Origin: Tetmemena sp. SeJ-2015
Taxonomy: Eukaryota; Ciliophora; Spirotrichea; Sporadotrichida; Oxytrichidae
NCBI GenBank assembly: GCA_027382625.1
Contig: JAJKFJ010020867.1
Coordinates: forward strand, 1 to 63,154
Reading direction: 5' to 3'
DNA length: 63,154 nucleotides
Both the position numbers and the translations under genes were made by a program. The notes under the pieces are model-generated. The model was not told the origin of the DNA and made no database searches. It worked only from the letters and a program-made list of their open reading frames with translations. How positions within the stretch are numbered: position 1 is the stretch's first letter; each line of letters begins with the position of its first letter. This document shows positions 47,691 through 57,330 of this stretch, in pieces.

Positions 47691-48103
47691 AAATTATTTT
47701 AAATTTAAAATTATTCTGTTTGATAAAGTTGAAATGCACTAATTTATTATGCTTAATTAAAATAAAAATTTCTAAATTCAATTTGAATTTATGAATATAA
47801 AGACATTATGTCTTGTTTCTCATTTATCATTTTAAAAAAAATCTATTTTATTCTTATTCTAAATTCTAAAAGTAAAGCTTTACCTATCAGTTAAATTGAA
47901 AAATTAAGATTGAAATTTTATTTATCTGTATAAGTATTTTTATTACATTTATTAAATTATAACTAATTAATTTCAGACTTAATCATATTTAATGAGATAG
48001 AAAGAAACTCTTATATTATTTCTAACTCAGATAAATATTTATTTATATTTAAATTCAAATTTAATTCATACTAATTTAAGTTCGTTGATTCAAACTTTCT
48101 TAA
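47691..48103. other. AT-rich spacer
   Basis: Between divergent genes. No coding sequence seen. The corresponding spacer at 52166-52497 is of similar size and composition. Confidence 0.4.
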
Positions 48104-49363
48104 ATGGACAAAGGTTTGACTAGGCAATGTCAGAGAGAACCAAGACTCGGTAAGAGCTTGAGACAGTCAGTTCTCGATCTCAAACTACAAAAATTATCTC
48201 TTTTATAATATTAGAGCTTGGGAATGCCTTCACTTCAAGAAGAGGAAAAAATCTAGACTCTGTATTCTCAAATACACGAGAATTTGGTTTCTGAAGAGCA
48301 GCACTTGGAATGGCAGATCAATCATGATGATAAGCAGTTGAATTCCATTTCAGAGAGTATTATAAAGCCTCCAGTTGAGAATAAAGTCCTTTTTTAATTG
48401 AATCCAGAAGAAATAGAAGAGCTTACTTCACTCAAAAAACTAAATCGATAGAAAACTAAAAAGATCCTAGCAATCAACAGCCAAATAATCGATCTCAAAA
48501 ATGAAAGGAGCAAATTAACAGATAGCAAAACGAGAGTGGAAGAGCAGTTTGTTAGATAAATTCAGAGATCAACTAAGGAAAAGAACATTCCGCTGCTCCA
48601 TCTCAAGTTTCCAAAACTAGAAAGAGATCTTTAGGAAAAGAAAGAGAAAGAAGCTTAATTTTCATTTTATGCTTCAGCCCAGAGAAAGTTATTGGAATGC
48701 TAAAATAGGATGGATGCGGATCCCCACACAAGTTCAACCTTGGGAGAATAGCAAGGCGCTAATTCTCTAAGAGTCTAAGAGCTAAGCACTGATTCTCGAT
48801 AGGTCCAAGATCTAAGCATTAGTTCTCAATAGGTCCAATATCTAAACACTAGTTCTCAACAGGTCCACGATTAAAGCACTACTTCTCAATAGGTCCAATA
48901 ACTAAGCACTAGCTCTCGATAAGTTCAAGAACTATGCACTGGTTCTCGATAGAGTCATTAGAATCAGGAGCCTTTGGGGATCATTGGCATCACTCGTTCT
49001 TCTAATCCATAGCATATGATAGCTCCAATTCCAAGCAAACCTATTCAGGGATAAAATTATTTTAAGAATAAAAGATTTGATAATATTTTGGGACCAAGCG
49101 ATCACGACTTGCCTCTTCGAATTGTTAGTGATAGCTAACAAAAGGAGCAATTCAATCTCTAGCGAAGCAGCTTGCTATAATCTAAATTTACGGTTAAAGC
49201 AACTAGTTATGAAGAGAGCAAATATAGAGAATATAATTCCGAATAAGAAAATAAGGAGTCGAAATTCTTTACTCCTAATAGAAGACTATGGCTCAAAATT
49301 AGACTAAGACAACTCCTTCTACGAATGACTCCTCAAGCAAGTAAAACAGAAGGCAGATTGTGA
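48104..49363 (+). CDS. Coiled-coil family member with tandem 10-residue repeats, 419 aa
   Basis: One frame of 420 codons, MDKGLTRQCQREPRLGKSLR to PQASKTEGRL-TGA. Residues 55-230 are coiled coil (EEEKIQTLYSQIHENLVSEE, LNPEEIEELTSLKKLNRQKT, NIPLLHLKFPKLERDLQEKK) and align with 53050-53500 (LEKLRSQLYEKLVSKEEH, NLPIVNLKFPKVVRN) and more weakly with the 673-aa protein at 36443-38464. Five to six repeats of the type LSTSSQQVQE follow. Near the end KESKFFTPNRRL matches KESSFFTPNRRN of the other copy, after which the other copy continues in a different frame, so the last 25 residues may be out of frame. Function unknown. Confidence 0.65.
48770..48955 (+). repeat. 30-bp tandem repeats in coding sequence
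   Basis: About six imperfect 30-bp units with core TTCTCAATAGGTCCAA and CTAAGCACTA, encoding decapeptides such as STDSRQVQDL, SISSQQVQYL and STSSRQVQEL. The period is a multiple of three and the frame is kept. The related gene at 52498-54480 lacks them. Confidence 0.85.
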
Positions 49364-50019
49364 ATGAAAAATTGAATATTACTCTTTTAAATAATATTGT
49401 TAAGAATGTAAATTAACAAACACCACAGACCTTATTCCCTGAAGTTAGGCAAGGTCCATTCCTATTCAGTCGTATAATTAGGATATCAATAGATTGACAC
49501 TATCATAATCCAATTTAGCTCCAATTAAGAATAATACTAAAACGACTGGAGAAGTAAGCAGGTAGTAGAAGAAAATACCCAGCCAATATTTCAGACTCTC
49601 ATAAATTAAGTTTGGTGGGTCCCCTTCAGTATAAATACCTTAATCTAGTAAACCTAACGAGGACCTCTGATTCCTCTTCTCGAAGGATAAAAGTCAATCA
49701 TATATAATAGTGTGAAGTACTACTAGAACTGTCAAATACTATGCAATAAGTAATCAAACTACTCTGATGAAAATTTTAAAAGCTCTAAATGAAAACTACT
49801 TATTAAATTATACTTTCATGTTCTATAATGCAGAATCTGAAATAATTAAGATTTTAAAAATTAAAACAAAAATAAGAAATAATTTTAAATCAGTCGATTA
49901 TAATTTAATTAAGAATTTTTAATAAAGCACACGATGATACTTTAATTATTTTAATTAAATTATTTTATAAGGTTCAAAAGAATATACATTTTAACTATAA
50001 GATTTATCTAAATTAAAAA
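49364..50019. other. Degenerate 3' continuation and AT-rich spacer
   Basis: From 49364 to about 49750 scattered coding-like pieces (for example TGEVSRQQKKIPSQYFRL) parallel the C-terminal part of the 52498-54480 copy, so this is probably eroded gene 3' sequence. The rest is AT-rich. Confidence 0.4.
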
Positions 50020-50821
50020 GGGGGCTTCCTCGTATCCATTTTTCATAAAAAATGAAAAATACATCAAGCCTAAAAATCAGCAAAAAAAAACAAATTTTTT
50101 TTCTAAGTTCAAATACAAAGGTCTCCCTTACTCATATTCTTTAATTTAGATAATATTTAGGACCTTCGTGAAATTTTCAATTCACAAAAATTAAATTGCA
50201 AAGGAATGACAGTATAATTATGAAAAATTGATGCATTTACAAGTTGAAAATATCTAATGTAATATTCTATTCAAAGTATTCTAAACTATCTTATCACAAT
50301 ATTCGATTCCTCTTCATTTTTAGTCCTACCAAACAATCAAAATATAATCTAAAATTAACATATAAGTCTATAGGTTTATTAAATTTACTTTGCTACTTTG
50401 AAGTCATGATAAATTATGAAATCCTATTATTCTAATTCTCTTCTAAATAATTCATAATAGAATATCAATAACTTAGCCTTTAAATAACTTAAAGCACTTA
50501 TTTAGGAGCCTCATCTCAATATATAAATTTCTTTTGCAAATAATATATTTGTGCTGTTATTTATTTTATTATATATTGAAATTAAATGCTTTTATTAAAT
50601 AAAATATTGTCTTCTTTCTATCAACTTGCCCTAAACACAATTTTTGTCTTCAAGTTTTCTACAAAATCAAGCTCTACCTTCAAATTAAAGAATATGATTA
50701 GGAAAGGCCGTCTGAAATTGAATTTGGACATAAAATTTGGAGTTTTGGCTAATTTTAGGCTTGATAGTGTTTTTTCATATTTTCATGAAAAAAAGTGAAT
50801 GACGAGGAAAGGCCCCCCCCC
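50020..50821. mobile_element. G-run-ended MITE, family A, copy 1
   Basis: The left end (GGGGGCTTCCTCGTATCCAT, then TTTTCAT and AAGCCTAAAAATCAGC) matches the reverse complement of the right end (GGGGGGGGGCCTTTCCTCGT, CATTCACTTTTTTTCATG, AAGCCTAAAATTAGCC) over about 100 bp. The 600-bp interior is AT-rich without a recognised gene. The same ends occur at 60471-61094. It separates the two E/coiled-coil gene pairs. Target duplication unclear. Confidence 0.85.
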
Positions 50822-51154
50822 AAAAAAACTAAAAAATTAACAAGAACTATTTTATATTAGGTCACTTTAGCAAAGTGATCCTTTAGAAATCTAATTTAAG
50901 AAAAATTATTGAAAAAATTGGTAATTCATATGAAATATTAGATTAAGTTTTTTTTACAATAAATCTTCAGAGATATTTTAATATGCAATCTATTAGAGTA
51001 TTTTTTATTCCTTCTTTTGCAAGATGACTAAAATTAATAATTTATAGAATCACAATGACTGAAAAATTATAGGTACAAGAAAAGTAAAACTATTTTTAAT
51101 TAAAATTCTAATTCTAATTCATAATATTGATATTCTTATTTACAAAATAGATCC

Positions 51155-52165
51155 TCAGAAATTATGATCGCTGCTACGGTGATCCACTGGAAATTTGTCG
51201 TAGATGAAATTTATTCCCGTGATTTGGCAAGTCAATATAAAAATATATAAAAGAATCACTTCGATGTAATCTGGGTCGCCCTCATGGTGTTTCATTTCAA
51301 GGATGCTTGACCCTGATGGATTGAGAATGTCCAGCTAGTCTGATCGAAGGATGAGGTGGAGTTTGTCTCCGCTCAGGATCGCAGTTCGGGGCACTGCCTC
51401 TGACTGGCCGTTGTTCGAGTTCACTCTACAATTTGGGTTAGAGAAGATAAGTAAGTTTGAATACTGATTGGAACTTACTTAATGACTGGCTGCTGGCCGA
51501 TGTGCTGTGACTCAGATGACGACCACGAACTGTTCTTGGACTCTTGGAGGATTATTTGAGAGGCAGGACAAAAGACTGAGGTCGTCTGCACTTCAACATA
51601 CTTTCTGGCGATGTCTAAAGAACTGTAGGCTATCTGCAGTGAGTTTGCCTCGCTGCTCAGGAATTTCTGGCGCTGAGAGTTTTCTCTTTGCTCTCGGTTG
51701 GCTTCCAGAGCGTTCATCAGATTTTCTTCCCAAATAGTGGGGGAGGTCGAGTTATCATAGTCATCTGATGATGGTTCACTGTCGGTGGTATCTTAGTCAT
51801 CTTCAGAAGAGAAGAAAGTTGTGGAATCAATCTGAAGTTTGACTGGAGAGAAGTAGGTTGAGAGTTTAGTGGAGGGGAGAGTTCTGATTGGCTGAATTAT
51901 AAAGGGATCTTAGTAATCGTCAATCAAACCAGTGCTACGTGTCTCAAAATCATTCGCCGACAGGTAAACTTTAAATTAAAATGTCTATCTTAAATTATCA
52001 CTCATATAAAGTTTACTTGCTACCTAAGAGGATTTGGTGGGCCTCCCTGTCAATGTAGCTTCTCCTCAAATCTTTAAGTTGCCTGATAGGAACTAGTTGA
52101 TTCTACCTGGGTCTTAAAGACTCGATTAACTTTGAGTCATTGGACAAAATTAAGGTCTTTTGTTG
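51155..52165 (-). pseudogene. Repeated gene family E, copy 2, one-base deletion
   Basis: Same order of segments as copy 1 with about 95 percent similarity by eye, including the insert at about 51965-52015 and the small TGA-flanked insert near 51235. The frame GQQPVIKQVPISI is kept here, but one C is missing in GTATTCAAAC near 51460, so the frame leaves the homologous NFLVIINPNCRV. It ends SSDHNF-TGA at 51155. The N-terminal part beyond 52165 is absent, as in copy 1. Confidence 0.65.
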
Positions 52166-52497
52166 AGATATTAAGCATAAATTATTTAGGATTTAAAATT
52201 TTTCTAACTATTATTTTAATCACTAATTTATTAGCCTTACTTAAATAATTTTCTAAAAAGCAATTTAATAAGAGTATTAATTAAATTTTTAATAAGATAA
52301 TATTTTTTCAAGTTTATTTATAAATTGTTATTCATCTGTCCTTAATTTTAATTGGCTTAATTAATTATAACTAATTAATTTCTTTTAGTTCTATGTGATA
52401 GTTTAAATATTTATTTTTATATTTTGCAATACATAGTTATTAATATTTGTATTCTATTTATAAATAAATTATCTGATAATTTAAGCATCATTCTTAA

Positions 52498-54480
52498 ATG
52501 GAAATGAGCGTTCCTTTCTTACCTACTTCAATTTAATCTAAAAAGAGCAGCTATGAAGATATCTATAATAAACTGCGCAGCATGAAATTCAATAGGAGAA
52601 GAGATACTGAAAATGTCAAGAGGCCACTATCCACATCCGAAGATTTGGAAGAGACAAGTACATCCTGCTCTGCTCAAAACATTATACGGTTTGCAGAGAC
52701 AATGAAGAAGAAATCGCAAAAGCTGCCACTGTATTTTCATCTGCTTTGAAGCTGAGTCTTTAAGGATGAGCTCTCCAGAAAGTTTTAAATTATAAAGCGA
52801 AAAGTAAAGTAATGAAGAAATTCCATTTATAACACTTAGAAAACTCCAGAGGGGATATTAAGAAATATACATGAAAGAGAGAATGAAGATTTATCTTCTT
52901 TCATCCCAATATCGTCTACATTCATCGAGCAAAATTATCACGATGCTTTACGACAAAGAAACAAGACTAGGAAAGAACTAGAAAATATTGGCAAAGTTTA
53001 TGACCGCAAGTTAAAACATTAATCTTTTTTGAAAAGATAGAGATTGGAAATACCTTAGGTTGAAAAAGAAGAACTTGAAAAACTACGATCTCAGCTCTAT
53101 GAAAAGTTAGTTTCTAAAGAGGAGCATGAAGAATGGGAAATTAGGAATGAAGACGAGATACTGCACACCATAGCGAAAAATATGCTTAACCCTCCAAATC
53201 AAGAGCAAACCAGTGAAACAAAGCTGAAATAGTTTTACTCTTCAGAAATTGAGTGAAGAAGAAAGGTAACAACTAGAATCTCTCATAGAAATTGATAAAT
53301 AATAGTCAGAAAAGGTTATAAACTCAATCAGAAAGATGAAAGAGCTTAAAATGTAAATGTATCACGTCATAAAAGGTAAATTGGCAGCTTAATCAAAACT
53401 AGTGGAGCTTATGAAAAAACTCAATGAGAAAAAGAACCTTCCCATTGTGAACCTTAAATTCCCAAAGGTTGTGAGAAACCGCATTAAAAAGCTTTCAAGA
53501 CTTGTTTCATGATTATATTTATCTTCTGCTGAAGCTCAGGCTAAGTAGGAATCAGACAAAGCTAAGTTGGGCTCAGATCCTCACAGTAATCTAACCTTAA
53601 GTGCTTAGAAGAATTCTCGAAGGATGCAAATGGAGGAGGATAATTAGTAGACGACCCCACAACCATAGAAGGAGCACATAAACAACACGAGCTTAAATCC
53701 AAATGCAATGCAAGCTCCTATTCCAAGGTCATCGAAAAAGGCAGAAACATTTACTGATTTTTATAAAACTGATTTAACTAGCGGTATAGGCAGCAGCTAG
53801 AGTGTTCAATAGCAAACTGAAAATGCAATTGAATTCAAACATAGAGCAGAATTCCCTCTATCGTTAAAGAGTGTTAAGTAATCGAATTAGATGGTTATCG
53901 CAAGCACTGAAGAGAACAAAAGCAGCCTATAGAAAGAAATTTCAGGAAACAAACACAAGGAGTCGAGTTTCTTCACTCCAAATAGAAGAAACAAGGACCT
54001 ATATAGCTAAAAGGAAACTCCTTCTACTATCGAGTCATCTGTTAAAAAATTCAGGAAGCAGAATTAGAATGAAAAAATAAACCAGAATCATTTTATATAT
54101 TAGGGTGCGAATTCGAATGTCTAAACTACACAACTTCAATTCCTTGATATTTAACAAAGCCCTTTTGCAAAAGAGTAATCTAGCTAAAACATGATGAGAT
54201 AGACCCTGCCTTCTACTACATTACCTCCAGGCAAGGCCAAATAAATTCCTCCCCTAAGTGGAGTTGTGTAAAGATTATAGATAAACACTCGTGGTTAGTT
54301 TCTCAGACGATAATAATCAACTTCATAGGGTGGAACCCGTCCTGCAAATACACTTCAAAGTATCTAAACTAATGAGGATATCTGATCCCACTTCTCTAAG
54401 AGTCTATATATAACTCATAAGAGCGTCAATTACTACTGATAAGCATATACTGAGCAATTATAATAGAACTAAATTAATGA
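52498..54480 (+). pseudogene. Coiled-coil family member with several frame breaks
   Basis: Begins MEMSVPFLPTSIQSKKSSYE, continuing DIYNKLRSMKFN as in the 36443-38464 protein. After a shift it reads DNEEEIAKAATVFSSALK and LRMSSPESFK, again matching that protein. It then continues with EQNYHDALRQRNKTRKELEN, LEKLRSQLYEKLVSKEEH, and after another shift LSEEERQQLESLIEIDKQQS and NLPIVNLKFPKVVRN. From about 53820 to 54400 a Gln-rich C-terminal part (KESSFFTPNRRNKDLYSQKE, GGTRPANTLQSIQTNEDI-TGA) is readable. At least three frame changes; pseudogene or unrecognised IESs. It links the 36-42 kb and 48-54 kb genes into one family. Confidence 0.6.
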
Positions 54481-55129
54481 GCATGATTTGAAGCTCAATT
54501 AAATATAGATGGCCACTTTATTCAATTCAACTTTCATTTAGTATGATGCAAGATATAAAAGAGTTACTAATTTAAAAAAAATTAAAAGGAAAATGCGGAA
54601 AATATGAGAAATGATATCGCGAATGATATCTTCGTAAATTCATGATAATTTTATTAAGAAATTAAATATAAAACAAATATACAATGATCTTACACGAAAT
54701 AATTTTTACATTTTAATCTTTTTAAATTCTATGTTTTAAAAAAATATATTTTAAAGTTTAAGTGAGTATCATTAAGTAAGAAATAAATTTAATGTATATT
54801 GGATTTGTTTTAGCCTCAAAATATAATTTATAGTCAGCAATTGATCATAATCATTAGAGCTTGAATGAATTTTTGTAAATAAATAAAATCTGTAAATTAA
54901 AAAAGATTAAAAAGTAAAATTATGCAGAGGATGCATCATTAAAGAAAAAATAAATTAAACTTACTATCCAATAAATTTCGTTTATATTTGAAAATATCGT
55001 CTATATTTACATCTATGTCAATCTTATAAATTTATTGCAGGAAATTAAATAAGAAAAAATAAATCAATAGAAGTATAAAAACAATTATTATTGAATAAAA
55101 AATGATATTCTTATTTACAAATTAGATTC
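54481..55129. other. AT-rich spacer
   Basis: No gene seen. The last 30 bp (ATATTCTTATTTACAAA...) are shared with the flank of copy 2 at about 51130-51155. Confidence 0.4.
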
Positions 55130-56815
55130 TTAGAAATTATGATCACTGCTGCGGTGATCCACTGGAAACTTGTCGTAGATGAAATTTATTCCCGTGATTT
55201 GGCAAGTCATTAAAAATTAAATTACTATACATCACCTCAATGTAATCTGGGTCGCCCTCATGGTTTTTCATCTCAAGGATGCTTGACCCTGATGGGTTGA
55301 GAATGTCCAGCTAGTCGGATCGAAGGATGAGGTGGAGTTTGTCTCCGCTCAGGATCGCAGTTCGGGGCACTGCCTCTGACTGCCCGTTGTTCGAGTTCAC
55401 TCTACAATTTGGGTTAATGATGACAAGGAAGTTTGGAATACTGATTGGAACTTACTTAATAATAATAATAATTAAAGGGAATTAAAGGGCCCCCGGCATA
55501 AATAAGATAGGCCGTGACGTCAATGATATTGCTATGACGCACTTATCTGACGCACGCAAACCTACCAGCCGAATAGGGATATTAAACACGTGGCACCCCC
55601 GCCACCTCACACTCTGAGCAGAAGCCCCCGGCTTCTGCACACCATCCAAAAAAAACCTGAAAGGAGAAAAAAATCCGGTTTAGCTTTCGACGAAGCAGTC
55701 GCTGCTCCGTAGCGTCTTGCTTCGCTGTCCAGCTGCATGACTGAGTGATTGTGCCCATAGATCTCGTCCCTCCACGCCTACAAGGATTAGGAGGTGAGTG
55801 GGAACCACTCAACCTTGATTATCTCTCCAGTTGAGCCATCTCACCACCTTCCCGCAGGGCTTCAGGCTGCCATTGATCTCCTTGCCTCTTTTAAGCTACT
55901 CACCCACGCAGAGCCAATGGCATTACCAAGCCAGAAAGCCTTCAGGGAAAGGCACCGATGCCTAGTCCCGGTCGTGTGCGTCCCTGAACTTTTAACGATT
56001 TCTAATTTAATAATACTTACTTAATAACTGGCTGCTGGCCGATGTGCTGTGACTCAGATGACGACCACGAACTGTTCTTGGACTCTGGGAGGATTATTTG
56101 AGAGGCAGGACAAAAGACTGAGGTTGTCTGCGCTTCAACATACTTTCTGGCTATGTCCAAAGAACTGTAGGCTATCTGCAGTGAGTTTGCCTCGCTGCTC
56201 AGGAATTTCTGGCGCTGAGAGTTTTCTCTTTGCTCTCGGTTGGCCTCCAGAGCGTTTATCAGATTTTCTTCCCAAATAGTGGGGGAGGTCGAGTCATCAT
56301 AGTCATCTGATGAGGGTTCACTGTCGGTGGTATCTTAGTCATCTTCAGAGGAGAAGAAAGTTGTGGAATCTATCTGAAGTTTGACTGGGGAGAAGTAAGT
56401 TGAGAGTTTAGTTGAGGGGAGAGTTCTGATTGGCTGAATTATAAAGGGATCTTAGTAATCGTCAATCAAACCAGTGCTACGTGTCTCAAAATCATTCGCC
56501 TACAGGTAAATTTGTATTATATTATCTCCCTTAAACTATTGCTTATTTAAATTTTACTTGCTGCCTAAGAGTATTTGGTGGGACTCCTTGTCAATGTAGC
56601 TTCTCCTCAAGTCTTTAAGTTACCTGATAGGAACGAGTTGATTCTATCTGGGTCTCAAGGATTCGATTAAGTTTGAGTCATTGGACAAAATTAAGGTCTC
56701 GTTGGTGAGATAGTAGTCTATCTTTGGGGTTAAAGTTCCTGACTTAATGTTTTTAAGGTAATCGACAGGCACTTTAATCCCATATTTAAAACTACAATTA
56801 TAGTTTGAAATCAAA
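55130..56815 (-). pseudogene. Repeated gene family E, copy 3, split by a SINE-like insertion
   Basis: The most complete copy: it extends the N-terminus with NCSFKYGIKVPVDYLKN and SGTLTPKIDYYLTNETL before the shared part. Without the 55463-56014 insertion, the region that is shifted in copies 1 and 2 stays in frame (HIGQQPVIKQVPISIPNFLV, then IINPNCRVNSNN). The final stop TGA of copies 1 and 2 reads TAA (Gln) here at 55130-55132. No start codon was found, so one more N-terminal segment must lie elsewhere. Family unknown. Confidence 0.65.
55463..56014 (-). mobile_element. GC-rich SINE-like retroelement with 13-bp target duplication
   Basis: A 552-bp insertion, far more GC-rich than its flanks, bounded by ACTTACTTAATAA at 55450-55462 and 56015-56027. 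Copies 1 and 2 of the host repeat carry the empty site ACTTACTTAATGA. On the minus strand it ends in a (TTA)n tail next to the target repeat. TGGCTCAACTGG (55827-55838) fits a tRNA-type box A (TRGCNNARYNGG), and GGTTCCCACTC (55796-55806) is a weak box B, 20 bp away instead of about 32. No ORF of its own with known domains. Mobilised by another element's reverse transcriptase if the interpretation is right. Confidence 0.75.
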
Positions 56816-57330
56816 TGAACGATTTAACAATTTAAGTAGTATTTTTTTAAAGAATTAGTATTTATTTATTTTATCTATTTTATCTCTATCTTTATTTTCC
56901 TCTTTATGAGGGCTATTAAATCAAATTATTTTACAATTTTATATGAAGCTATGAAGTTGAATATAAAAATTAATTTCGAATACTTTATCTTACTCATCTT
57001 GATAATCTTTTTTTTTTTATTTTGACACATGGAAATTTTTCTGTCTATAATTTTTAAAGGGTCATAAAATATTTAGATTTAGAGGAAAATGTGGAATAGA
57101 ATAAATTAAAGAGAGAAATTGGTATTCTAAATTTGATGAGCAAGTTTATCATATAAAAATAATACTCCCTAATTTAATGATGCTAGATTTAATTTGTTTT
57201 TTTTTAGCTTTAAATGAGGATAAACAAAATTTCACTTATTCAGTTTGAGAAATTAAAGAGCAAACACACTAAAATTTAATTTGGGTTTTAACTATCGGGT
57301 TCTATAAAAATAGATTCAGAAAGTAAAATT
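56816..57330. other. AT-rich spacer
   Basis: No coding sequence recognised between the E copy 3 gene and the end of the bZIP gene. Confidence 0.4.

Noticed and set aside
48770..48955. CRISPR-like array
   Set aside because: The 30-bp units are directly adjacent without spacers and form an in-frame peptide repeat in a eukaryotic gene.
55796..55838. A functional tRNA gene
   Set aside because: Box A fits but box B is weak and only 20 bp away, and no cloverleaf with paired acceptor stem could be drawn.
55582..56024. ORFs on both strands within the GC-rich insertion
   Set aside because: They lie in the SINE-like element, show no domain, and arise from GC-rich composition.
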